A DNA stretch of 9,205 nt from Thiobacillus sp. UBA6918 (GCA_002450925.1 DKAU01000110.1:1-9205), one strand, 5' to 3'. Shown: positions 1 to 5,803, counted from the first letter of the stretch. Notes: generated by a model not told the origin, from the sequence alone. Made by a program: numbers and translations.

Positions 1-146
1 GGCTCTATGGCATACCGCTCTACACGATACTGACCTTTGCCCGCTTCGGAAATCTCAATGAATTTGACCGAAGTCGTACCAATATCCAACCCAAGCATCG
101 GGGGGGATTTGGTAGTAAAAACATCCAGTTTTAATTCGAGTCCCAA
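1..146 (-). CDS. pilM: PilM, type IV pilus inner-membrane assembly protein (5' part only)
   Basis: Only the first 48 codons are in the window; the gene continues beyond base 1. Reading the minus strand gives GLELKLDVFTTKSPPMLG followed by LDIGTTSVKFIEISEAGKG and QYRVERYAIE, which is the actin/FtsA-like phosphate-1 segment (LDIGTTSVK) at the start of PilM. PilM is a cytoplasmic ATP-binding protein that binds the N-terminal tail of PilN and links the PilNOP alignment complex to the pilus motor. I place the start at a TTG (146-144) because an AAGGGA Shine-Dalgarno lies 6 nt upstream and the residues it adds, including the PP pair, fit other PilM N-termini. An ATG at 98 is an alternative start, but it would begin directly at the actin-like core and lacks a good ribosome-binding site. 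The gene diverges from ponA, the usual arrangement in beta- and gammaproteobacteria, and pilNOPQ would be expected to follow outside the window. Identity is fairly sure; the exact start is less so. Confidence 0.85.
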   Translation of the reverse strand, partial: MGLELKLDVFTTKSPPMLGLDIGTTSVKFIEISEAGKGQYRVERYAIE

Positions 147-184
147 GAAATTTCCCTTTGGCAATAGGTGGTTATTAAATATTC

Positions 185-214
185 TTTATATTTATGTTTA
201 AATCGTAACAGCAA
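185..214 (-). promoter_or_regulatory. Possible pilM promoter
   Basis: On the minus strand TTGCTG (214-209) is followed after 18 nt by TATAAA (190-185), about 40 nt before the proposed pilM start. The -10 is a good match but only TTG of the -35 fits. The whole spacer is AT-rich, so chance matches are likely. Confidence 0.3.
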
Positions 215-294
215 TTTTTGTTTTGCAACATTTTTTTGAGTGTTTTCCGAACCTCGATTGTGGTTTGTGCTCAAAATGCAACATCGTTAACGCA

Positions 295-300
295 TATAAT
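295..300 (+). promoter_or_regulatory. ponA -10 box
   Basis: A perfect TATAAT lies 28 bp upstream of the ponA ATG, which predicts a transcript start near 306-308 and a leader of about 20 nt. No good -35 is found at the usual 16-18 bp distance (bases 271-278 are AT-rich without TTGACA character), and there is no extended -10 TG. The promoter may therefore rely on an activator or be modest in strength. Confidence 0.55.
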
Positions 301-327
301 CATGCAAACTTTAGAGGTTAGTTGAAT

Positions 328-2643
328 ATGTTCTCGCAACGGTGGCACTACGCCTTGGCTTTTTTAATCGGGCTGGGGTTGGTAGGTGCCGCACTCGCCG
401 GCCTTGCAGCCGCACTCATTTATCCAAATCTGCCGTCACTTGAAAGCCTGACTGACTACAGGCCAAAGATCCCTCTTCGAATCTATTCGTCCGATGGTGC
501 CCTGCTTGCGGAATTTGGCGAAGAGCGGCGTGCATTCATGCCGATCGAGCAAGTTCCAAAGTTGATGCAACAGGCCATTATTTCAGCGGAAGATGAACGT
601 TTTTATGAGCATGGCGGTGTTGACACCCTGGGCGTACTGCGTGCCGCAGTTGCAAATTTGCTGTCTGGCGGGGCCTCGCAGGGCGCTAGCACGATCACCA
701 TGCAGGTAGCGCGCAATTTCTTCCTGACACGTGAGCGAACCCTTACTCGCAAGTTTTCCGAGGCAATGCTCTCGATCAAGATCGAGCACAATCTGCCCAA
801 GGACAAAATTCTGGAACTGTATATCAACCAGATTTACCTCGGTCAACGCGCTTATGGTTTTGAAGCAGCAGCCCGCACCTATTTTGGCAAGGGCTTAAGC
901 GAATTGAGCGTCGCCGAAACAGCAATGCTTGCCGGTTTGCCCAAGGGGCCGTCACTCTACAATCCCGTCGTCAACCCATTGCGCGCAACCGCCCGGCAGC
1001 ACTATGTGTTGGGCCGAATGAAGAAACTTGGTTTTATCAATGACCAGGTTTACCAGAAATCCCTCAAGGAAAAGCTCGTTGTACGGAGGGAAAAACGTGT
1101 AGTGGATGTTCCTGCCGACTACGCAGCCGAAATGGTCCGGCAGACTCTTGTACAACAGTATGGCGAAGAAACGCTTTACAACACAGGCTATAAGGTCGTG
1201 ACAACCTTGCGTCGAAGTCATCAACAGGCTGCAAACCTTGCGCTTTGGAGAGGTGTCCTGGACTACGACGAACGTCACGGCTACCGCGGTCCGGAAAAAG
1301 CCTTCATCCTGCCGTCCAAACGCGAAGCTAGAGATGATTTCATACATGACACACTACGCGGCATAGACACGGTCAACGGACTCGTTCCTGCAATTGCTAT
1401 TTCCGTCAAGCCAAAGTCCCTGACAGCCATACTCCCCGATGACAAAAGTGTTGAAGTAACAGGCGCTTCCTTAAAGCTCGCATCATCCTGGTTAAGCGCG
1501 AAAGGAAAATCCAGCAAACGCATCGATCCTGGTGCGTTACTTAGGCTTCGCCAAAACAAGGATGGGAGTTGGAAAATAAGCCAGCTCCCTGAAATAGAAG
1601 CGGCTCTGGTTGCAGTAGATCCGAACACGGGTGAAATCACTGCCCTGGTTGGCGGCTTCGACTACGCGCGCAACAAGTTCAATCATGTCAACCAGGCATG
1701 GCGACAGCCCGGTTCCAGCATCAAGCCTTTTATCTATTCGGCCGCCCTTGAAAAAGGCTACACACCCGCCAGCATCATTGAAGATGCGCCTTTGTCACTC
1801 ACAGCTGAAGAGGCTGGCGGCACACCATGGGAACCACAAAACTACGATGGCACGTTTTCCGGGCCAGTTCGAATGCGTACTGCATTGACCAAATCGCTTA
1901 ATCTGGTTTCCATCCGCATCCTGCAGGGAATTGGGCCTGAATACGCGCGTGACTACATCCAGCGTTTTGGCTTTGACCCCTCTCGTCATCCACCCTACTT
2001 GACCATGGCGCTTGGCGCTGGCTCGGCCACCCCTCTTCAAATGGCAGGTGCCTATTCTGTCTTTGCCAATACCGGCTACAAAATTACCCCTTACCTGATT
2101 GACAAGGTATATGACGGCACAGGAAAGGTGGTAATGGAGAGCAGGCCGCAAACCGTCGCCAACGGTGCACCGCGCGTGCTGGATGCCCGAAATGCATTTC
2201 TGATGACAAGCATGATGCAGGATGTAGTCAGAAGGGGAACCGCAGCCCGCGTCAATCAACTGGGCAGGTCTGATCTTGCCGGCAAGACCGGCACCACCAA
2301 CGATCAGCGCGATGGCTGGTTTGCCGGTTTCAGTCCGGATCTGGTTGCGATCGCGTGGATCGGTTTCGACTTACCCAAATCCTTGGGGCCGGGCGAAACG
2401 GGGTCGCAGTCAGCACTACCAATCTGGATTGATTTCATGGCAGGCGCGCTGGCCAAAACCCCCCAAAAACCCTTTACCCCGCCAGAAGGCGTGGTATCAA
2501 CCATCATTGATCCGATTACCGGGGAATTCCTGCCTGAGGGATCCCAGGGAATTACCGAGTTTTTCTACCAAGAAAGTCTATCGGCTACACCAAACAGTTT
2601 CGGCTTTCCCGGCCAGGCAGGGCAGAGCGAAAGCGGGTTATGA
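328..2643 (+). CDS. ponA: Penicillin-binding protein 1A (bifunctional transglycosylase/transpeptidase)
   Basis: This is a class A penicillin-binding protein: it polymerises lipid II into glycan strands and cross-links the peptides on the periplasmic side of the inner membrane. Numbered from the ATG at 328 (771 aa), one membrane segment spans about residues 7-30. The GT51 glycosyltransferase domain (about 50-225) shows EDERFYEHGG with catalytic E88, GASTITMQ (119-126), RKFSE (141-145) and ELYINQIYLG (163-172). A linker/OB-like region including HGYRGPEKAF leads to the transpeptidase domain, with the SSIK motif at 463-466 (nucleophile S463), SLN at 523-525 and KTGT from K653. All catalytic motifs are present and the length is normal, so it should be active. 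A TTG at 322 in the same frame would add two residues; AGAGG at 313-317 is 4 nt from the TTG and 10 nt from the ATG, so the start is ambiguous by two codons. The stop overlaps the next gene's start in an ATGA, which implies translational coupling. mrcA is a synonym. Confidence 0.96.
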   Translation: MFSQRWHYALAFLIGLGLVGAALAGLAAALIYPNLPSLESLTDYRPKIPLRIYSSDGALLAEFGEERRAFMPIEQVPKLMQQAIISAEDERFYEHGGVDTLGVLRAAVANLLSGGASQGASTITMQVARNFFLTRERTLTRKFSEAMLSIKIEHNLPKDKILELYINQIYLGQRAYGFEAAARTYFGKGLSELSVAETAMLAGLPKGPSLYNPVVNPLRATARQHYVLGRMKKLGFINDQVYQKSLKEKLVVRREKRVVDVPADYAAEMVRQTLVQQYGEETLYNTGYKVVTTLRRSHQQAANLALWRGVLDYDERHGYRGPEKAFILPSKREARDDFIHDTLRGIDTVNGLVPAIAISVKPKSLTAILPDDKSVEVTGASLKLASSWLSAKGKSSKRIDPGALLRLRQNKDGSWKISQLPEIEAALVAVDPNTGEITALVGGFDYARNKFNHVNQAWRQPGSSIKPFIYSAALEKGYTPASIIEDAPLSLTAEEAGGTPWEPQNYDGTFSGPVRMRTALTKSLNLVSIRILQGIGPEYARDYIQRFGFDPSRHPPYLTMALGAGSATPLQMAGAYSVFANTGYKITPYLIDKVYDGTGKVVMESRPQTVANGAPRVLDARNAFLMTSMMQDVVRRGTAARVNQLGRSDLAGKTGTTNDQRDGWFAGFSPDLVAIAWIGFDLPKSLGPGETGSQSALPIWIDFMAGALAKTPQKPFTPPEGVVSTIIDPITGEFLPEGSQGITEFFYQESLSATPNSFGFPGQAGQSESGL

Positions 2644-3230
2644 AATCTAGCGAGATGCGTCGCCGCATAGCCCACGAAGCGGCGAGAATGCTCGCCGAAG
2701 ATGGCGGTATGGACTACGGATTCGCCAAGCGCAAGGCAGCAAGGCAATTGGGCGTGCCTGATAGCCGGCACCTGCCCGACAACCGCGAAATCGAAGACGC
2801 ATTGCGCAGCTACCAAGCGCTTTACCAAGGTCGGGAGCAGCAGGACAGATTGTCCATGCTGCGACAGGTCGCCGTTGAATACATGGTTTTGCTGGAAGAA
2901 TTCAACCCGCATTTAACGGGAGCGGTATTGAACGGAACCGCGGGTCGCCATTCCGAAATCAATCTGCAGCTTTTTACTGATAGCGGCAAGGAAGTGGAGT
3001 TTTTCTTCCTTAACTACAAGCATGGTTATCAACGCAGCGAGCTGCGTTGCGATGGCCAGTCATACCCCCATTATTTGCTTGAAGATCCTCGTGCCTCCAT
3101 TGAGCTGACGGTGTATCCGATAAACGAACTACGTCAAATGAGACGCTTGCAACCCGACGGCAGTCTCAAGCGCGCACGGCTGGAGCAAGTGCGCGTTCTA
3201 CTTCAAGGGCAAGACTCACTTGTTGTTTAA
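2640..3230 (+). CDS. Conserved protein of unknown function, possible degenerate nucleotidyltransferase fold
   Basis: This 196-aa soluble protein has no signal peptide or membrane segment. The N-terminal 60 residues are helical and charged, with an EAARMLAEDGGMDYGFAKRK pattern and a following short motif HLPDNREIEDAL. I recall homologues with this N-terminus across beta- and gammaproteobacteria, some mislabelled as UDP-N-acetylmuramate-alanine ligase; it has none of that enzyme's ATP-binding or Mur ligase motifs. The central stretch LTGAVLNGTAGRHSEINLQL (92-111), followed by IELTVYP (154-160), has the layout of a pol-beta-type nucleotidyltransferase core (Gly-[Ser/Thr], then two acidic residues, then a third). 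Here the positions read N98-G99-T100, E106/N108 and E155, so the usual Asp pair is missing and catalysis is doubtful. It starts in the ponA stop codon (ATGA at 2640-2643) without a strong Shine-Dalgarno, so it is probably translated by coupling to ponA. Its 3' end overlaps convergent hemB by 15 bp. That it is a real gene is sure; the function is not known. Confidence 0.85.
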   Translation: MKSSEMRRRIAHEAARMLAEDGGMDYGFAKRKAARQLGVPDSRHLPDNREIEDALRSYQALYQGREQQDRLSMLRQVAVEYMVLLEEFNPHLTGAVLNGTAGRHSEINLQLFTDSGKEVEFFFLNYKHGYQRSELRCDGQSYPHYLLEDPRASIELTVYPINELRQMRRLQPDGSLKRARLEQVRVLLQGQDSLVV

Positions 3231-4223
3231 CTGCCTTGCAACATCCAGGGCGAAATAAGTCAGGATGCCGTCGGCTCCAGCCCTTTTGAATCCAAGCAGG
3301 GCCTCCATTACACAAGCCTGTTCATTGATCCAGCCATTCTGTCCAGCTGCCTTGAGCATCGCGTATTCACCGCTTACCTGATACGCATAAGTCGGCGCGC
3401 CATAGGCTTCCTTGATGCGCCTTACGATATCCAGATAAGGCATCCCCGGCTTGACCATGACCATGTCAGCACCCTCCTGCAAATCCAGGCCAACCTCCCA
3501 AAGCGCCTCGTCGGAATTTGCCGGATCCATCTGATAGGTATACTTGTTGCCAGCACCCAGATTGGCAGCCGAACCGACCGCATCACGAAATGGCCCGTAG
3601 AAACTGGAGGCATACTTGGCGGCATAGGCCAGGATGCGGGTATGGATGTGTCCACCAGCATCGAGCGCCATGCGCACAGCCCCGATTCTGCCGTCCATCA
3701 TGTCGGATGGCGCAACAACATCAGCTCCAGCACCCGCATGGCAAGCTGCCTGCTTCTGCAACACGGCTATTGTTTCGTCGTTAAGTACATAGCCAGCTTC
3801 ATCAATCAACCCGTCCTGACCATGGCTGGTGTAGGGATCAAGCGCCACATCGGTAATTACCCCCAATTCCGGCACGGCTTTTTTCAATGCGGCCACAGTC
3901 CGTGGCACCAGGCCGTTGGGATTGAACGACTCTTCAGCCCCAAGAGACTTCTTCTCCGAACCGACAACTGGAAATAAAGCCAGCGCAGGAATACCCAACT
4001 TGGCGCACTCCTCGGCAATAGGCAACAACAAATCCACGGAAACACGCTCGACACCAGGCATGGAGGCCACATTTTCACGGCGGTTTTCTCCATCCAGCAC
4101 GAATACGGGATAAATCAAATCGGACGTCGTCAGCATGTTCTCCCGCATCAAGCGCCGGGAAAACTCGTCATGCCGCATGCGACGCATGCGGCGTCCAGGG
4201 AAAGCGCCAAAAGGAAGACTCAC
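3216..4223 (-). CDS. hemB: Delta-aminolevulinic acid dehydratase (porphobilinogen synthase)
   Basis: HemB condenses two 5-aminolevulinate molecules to porphobilinogen, the second common step of haem biosynthesis, in the cytoplasm as a homo-octamer. The 335-aa product has the N-terminal arm signature RRMRRMRHDEFSRRLMRE (11-28), the metal loop DVALDPYTSHGQDG (125-138), AAKYASSFYGPFRDA with K203, and MVKPGMPYLDI with the Schiff-base lysine K258. Where zinc-dependent enzymes carry three cysteines in the loop, this one has A127, D129 and D137, as in the magnesium-type enzyme of Pseudomonas, so it should not depend on active-site zinc. The start is a GTG at 4223-4221: AGGAGA (4234-4229) sits 5 nt upstream and the next ATG falls inside the conserved arm. 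The 3' end overlaps the convergent gene at 3216-3230, and no terminator separates them. The product feeds haem to the cytochrome and haem-ligation genes downstream in the window. Confidence 0.97.
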   Translation of the reverse strand: MSLPFGAFPGRRMRRMRHDEFSRRLMRENMLTTSDLIYPVFVLDGENRRENVASMPGVERVSVDLLLPIAEECAKLGIPALALFPVVGSEKKSLGAEESFNPNGLVPRTVAALKKAVPELGVITDVALDPYTSHGQDGLIDEAGYVLNDETIAVLQKQAACHAGAGADVVAPSDMMDGRIGAVRMALDAGGHIHTRILAYAAKYASSFYGPFRDAVGSAANLGAGNKYTYQMDPANSDEALWEVGLDLQEGADMVMVKPGMPYLDIVRRIKEAYGAPTYAYQVSGEYAMLKAAGQNGWINEQACVMEALLGFKRAGADGILTYFALDVARQLNNK

Positions 4224-4228
4224 AGACT

Positions 4229-4234
4229 TCTCCT
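4229..4234 (-). promoter_or_regulatory. hemB Shine-Dalgarno supporting the GTG start
   Basis: On the minus strand AGGAGA lies 5 nt before the GTG at 4223. It is the only strong ribosome-binding site near the hemB 5' end, and it decides for GTG over downstream ATG codons. It is also the kind of sequence that the CTCCTCC loop of the neighbouring putative RNA could pair with. Confidence 0.7.
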
Positions 4235-4250
4235 GAAATATCGTGGAACT

Positions 4251-4256
4251 ATTTTA
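4251..4256 (-). promoter_or_regulatory. Possible hemB -10 box
   Basis: TAAAAT on the minus strand (five of six consensus bases) lies 27 nt upstream of the hemB GTG. There is no convincing -35 17 bp further up. The plus-strand reading of the same bases, TATTTT at 4250-4255, is a weak candidate -10 for the putative small RNA, so the two transcripts may start back to back. Confidence 0.35.
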
Positions 4257-4269
4257 CGCCTCAGCGCTC

Positions 4270-4378
4270 TATTTACGCAGATAGCTTTGCTGTCTCCCGC
4301 TTCTCCTCCCTGAGCGGGGACCTTCAGCAATGGAAGGTCTTTAGCCCCCGGCCCACCCCTTGGCCGGGGGCTTTTTAT
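4270..4378 (+). ncRNA. Putative small RNA with exposed anti-Shine-Dalgarno loop
   Basis: The plus strand between hemB and engB carries no protein gene but has four hairpins in a row. Stem 1 is AGATAGC/GCTGTCT (4279-4285 with 4289-4295, one G-U pair). Stem 2 is CCCGCT/AGCGGG (4296-4301 with 4313-4318) around an 11-nt loop, TCTCCTCCCTG, that contains CTCCTCC (4303-4309), complementary to a perfect Shine-Dalgarno. Stem 3 is GACCTTC/GAAGGTC (4319-4325 with 4333-4339). Stem 4 is the intrinsic terminator at 4344-4371. A terminator pointing away from any upstream plus-strand gene strongly implies its own transcript. The 5' end is a guess: TATTTT (4250-4255) and TATTTA (4270-4275) are weak -10 candidates, giving about 95-115 nt. 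The design resembles my memory of the betaproteobacterial 'toxic small RNA' class and the neisserial sibling sRNAs (NmsR/RcoF), which use CU-rich loops to block ribosome-binding sites with Hfq. I cannot confirm membership here. Confidence 0.7.
4344..4376 (+). terminator. Intrinsic terminator of the putative small RNA
   Basis: A perfect 10-bp GC stem (GCCCCCGGCC at 4344-4353 with GGCCGGGGGC at 4362-4371) with an 8-nt loop is followed directly by TTTTTATTT. The T-tract is only on the plus-strand side; reading the minus strand gives TAAAGACC after the stem. It therefore ends rightward transcription and does not serve engB. Confidence 0.88.
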
Positions 4379-4391
4379 TTGTCCGCCCAGC

Positions 4392-4427
4392 AAAACAAAC
4401 TGCCGTAAACAATTTGGATTTCGGCAG
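4392..4427 (-). terminator. engB intrinsic terminator
   Basis: Starting one base past the engB stop, the minus strand reads CTGCCG (4427-4422), a 16-nt AT-rich middle in which AAA and TTT can extend the stem, then CGGCAG (4405-4400) and TTTGTTTT (4399-4392). It is a weaker terminator than its neighbour but correctly placed and oriented. engB transcripts thus end tail-to-tail with the putative small RNA. Confidence 0.65.
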
Positions 4428-4428
4428 G

Positions 4429-5049
4429 CTATTCAGCATCAGATTGAGCATCAATCTCCAGCCAGTTACCTATTGCCGACTCCGCTTCCTCGATTCCCTG
4501 TTTTGCAAGACTGGAAAAGAGTTGCACACTCACTTGCGGGTAGGCTTTCAATGCCGCCCGTACTTCCATGAGGGTTTTGTTGGCTGCGTTACGCGAAAGC
4601 TTGTCGGCCTTGGTTAGGAGAATATGGACCGGCAACCCGCGGGGGGTAAACCAGTCCAGCATGCGTTGGTCCAGTGGCGTTAGCGGGTGGCGGACATCCA
4701 TGATCAACACCAGTCCGGCAAGGGGTTCCCTGGTCTGAAGATAAGCCGACAACACTTTTTCCCAGCGGGCGCGCATTTCCGGCGGGACCTTTGCATAACC
4801 GTATCCGGGCAAGTCGACAATAAAGCGATCATTGCCCACCGAAAAGAAGTTGATCAATTGCGTCCGACCCGGCGTCTTGGACACAAACGCCAATCGATTA
4901 TGGCGCGCCAACGTATTGATTGCACTGGATTTACCCGCATTGGAACGGCCAGCAAAAGCGACTTCACCCCAGCTTTCCGGCAGTTGGTCCAGGGTGGCAG
5001 CAGATACCGCATAAACGGCGCGTTGAAACAAAGTCTTCTTCGGGGTCAT
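4429..5049 (-). CDS. engB: Ribosome-assembly GTP-binding protein EngB/YihA/YsxC
   Basis: EngB is a TRAFAC-class GTPase needed for late assembly of the large ribosomal subunit and, in E. coli, for normal division. The 206-aa product shows every G motif: G1 GRSNAGKS (34-41), the G2 threonine in GRTQLINFF (T63), G3 DLPGYGYAKVP (79-89), G4 TKAD (146-149) and a G5-like SSLAKQG (179-185). The length is normal for the family. It starts at ATG 5049-5047; no strong Shine-Dalgarno precedes it (ATACCTGCC), so translation may be modest. It diverges from cytochrome c4 across a 78-bp spacer and ends just before its own terminator. The pairing with a cytochrome c4 gene is, from memory, common in betaproteobacteria and probably reflects ancestral gene order rather than joint function. 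Confidence 0.97.
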   Translation of the reverse strand: MTPKKTLFQRAVYAVSAATLDQLPESWGEVAFAGRSNAGKSSAINTLARHNRLAFVSKTPGRTQLINFFSVGNDRFIVDLPGYGYAKVPPEMRARWEKVLSAYLQTREPLAGLVLIMDVRHPLTPLDQRMLDWFTPRGLPVHILLTKADKLSRNAANKTLMEVRAALKAYPQVSVQLFSSLAKQGIEEAESAIGNWLEIDAQSDAE

Positions 5050-5077
5050 TGGCAGGTATATTCAAATTCGCTAAAAT
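5049..5077 (+). promoter_or_regulatory. Sigma-70-like promoter of the cytochrome c4 gene
   Basis: TTGGCA (5049-5054) and TAAAAT (5072-5077) are separated by exactly 17 bp, and each matches five of six consensus bases. Transcription would start near 5084, giving a leader of about 44 nt with the AAGGAG ribosome-binding site at 5116-5121. The -35 overlaps the engB start codon, and the -10 lies inside the palindrome at 5068-5084. Confidence 0.65.
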
Positions 5078-5084
5078 TTAGCGA
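5068..5084. promoter_or_regulatory. Operator-like palindrome over the c4 -10 box
   Basis: TCGCTAAA (5068-5075) and TTTAGCGA (5077-5084) form perfect 8-bp inverted arms around a single central A. Further A/T pairing flanks them (AAA at 5064-5066 with TTT at 5086-5088). The position over the -10 and predicted start of the cytochrome c4 transcript suits a repressor site, and engB could share it. No T-tract follows on either strand that would make it a good terminator, and the arms are AT-rich. I do not recognise the motif as Fnr, Fur or another named operator. Confidence 0.45.
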
Positions 5085-5127
5085 TTTTACGCATTTAAGC
5101 CAACTTACGTCTCCCAAGGAGTTCCGG

Positions 5128-5754
5128 ATGAAAACCCAATTGGCATTGATTTTTGCCGCCGCCCTCTCTGTTCCGGCCTTTGCCGCCGAACCCGCCGCCA
5201 CAACCGCCAAGGGCGACCCCAAGGCTGCCGAAGCCATTGTCAGCCAGGTTTGCGCCGGTTGCCACGGCCTTGATGGAAACAGCGGCATGGCCGCCAACCC
5301 CAGTTTGGCCGGCTTGGGTTACGAGTATCTTCACAAGCAACTGATCAACTTCAAGTCCGGCGAACGCAAGGGGCTCGTCATGACCAGCATTGTGGCTAAC
5401 CTGTCTCCCGCGGACATGAAGAATCTGGCCGCCTATTTCACCGACAAGCAAGCCAAGCCCGCCACTTCCAAGGACCTGGAAAAAGCATTGTTGGGTCAGA
5501 AAATCTACCGTGGCGGCATACAAGGCTCCGGCGTGCCGGCTTGTGCTTCCTGCCACGGCGCCACCGGCCAGGGCATCCCCGTCCAGTTCCCCCGCCTCGC
5601 TGGCCAGCAGGTTGACTACGTTATATCCCAGCTGAACCAGTTCCGCACAGGCGAACGCGCCAACGACGGCGGCAAGATGATGCGCGTGATTGCATCCAAG
5701 ATGACGCCGCAGGACATGGAAGCGGTCGCTCAATACATCCGCGGCATGCGCTAA
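5128..5754 (+). CDS. Di-haem cytochrome c4, periplasmic
   Basis: This is a two-domain c-type cytochrome that carries electrons in the periplasm, classically from the bc1 complex towards terminal oxidases. The 208-aa precursor has a signal peptide (MKTQLALIFA, then AALSVPAFAA), with cleavage expected after residue 19 or 20. Domain 1 binds haem at C42-A-G-C45-H46 and domain 2 at C139-A-S-C142-H143. Likely axial methionines are M85 (GLVMTSIV) and M184 or M185 (GGKMMRVIA). The duplicated architecture, for example LAGLGYEYLHKQLINFKSGE against LAGQQVDYVISQLNQFRTGE, is typical of c4. The start at 5128 is fixed by AAGGAG at 5116-5121 and the signal peptide; the frame stays open far upstream into engB antisense, but that extension is not real. 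An intrinsic terminator follows, then resB-ccsB, which would mature this protein. Synonyms in use include cc4 and cycA. Confidence 0.96.
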   Translation: MKTQLALIFAAALSVPAFAAEPAATTAKGDPKAAEAIVSQVCAGCHGLDGNSGMAANPSLAGLGYEYLHKQLINFKSGERKGLVMTSIVANLSPADMKNLAAYFTDKQAKPATSKDLEKALLGQKIYRGGIQGSGVPACASCHGATGQGIPVQFPRLAGQQVDYVISQLNQFRTGERANDGGKMMRVIASKMTPQDMEAVAQYIRGMR

Positions 5755-5775
5755 AATCAAGCCGTTACGAACAAG

Positions 5776-5803
5776 AAGAGGGTGACATGAGTCACCCTCT
5801 TTT
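5776..5803 (+). terminator. Intrinsic terminator after cytochrome c4
   Basis: An 11-bp perfect stem (5776-5786 with 5791-5801, core GAGGGTGAC/GTCACCCTC) closes on a 4-nt ATGA loop and runs into TTTT. It lies 21 bp after the c4 stop and ends 20 bp before the resB ATG, so it should separate an abundant cytochrome mRNA from the haem-ligation genes. Confidence 0.88.

Noticed and set aside
952..1347. 131-aa open frame antisense to ponA
   Set aside because: It lies wholly within the ponA coding region, has composition expected from the opposite strand, and has no supporting start signal.
4279..4339. A riboswitch or attenuator in a protein mRNA leader
   Set aside because: The hairpins end in a terminator on the plus strand with no plus-strand gene directly downstream (engB is antisense), and on the minus strand there is no T-tract to terminate hemB.
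4344..4371. The GC hairpin as an engB terminator or bidirectional terminator
   Set aside because: Read leftwards, the stem is followed by TAAAGACC, not a T-tract, and engB has its own hairpin and T-rich tract right after its stop (4427-4392).
4687..5127. Upstream extension of the cytochrome c4 reading frame to 4687
   Set aside because: The frame is open only because it runs antisense to engB. The signal peptide and the AAGGAG site place the true start at 5128.
5095..5760. 221-aa open frame antisense to cytochrome c4
   Set aside because: It mirrors a codon-biased gene with obvious haem motifs, has no recognisable motif of its own and ends across the c4 promoter region.
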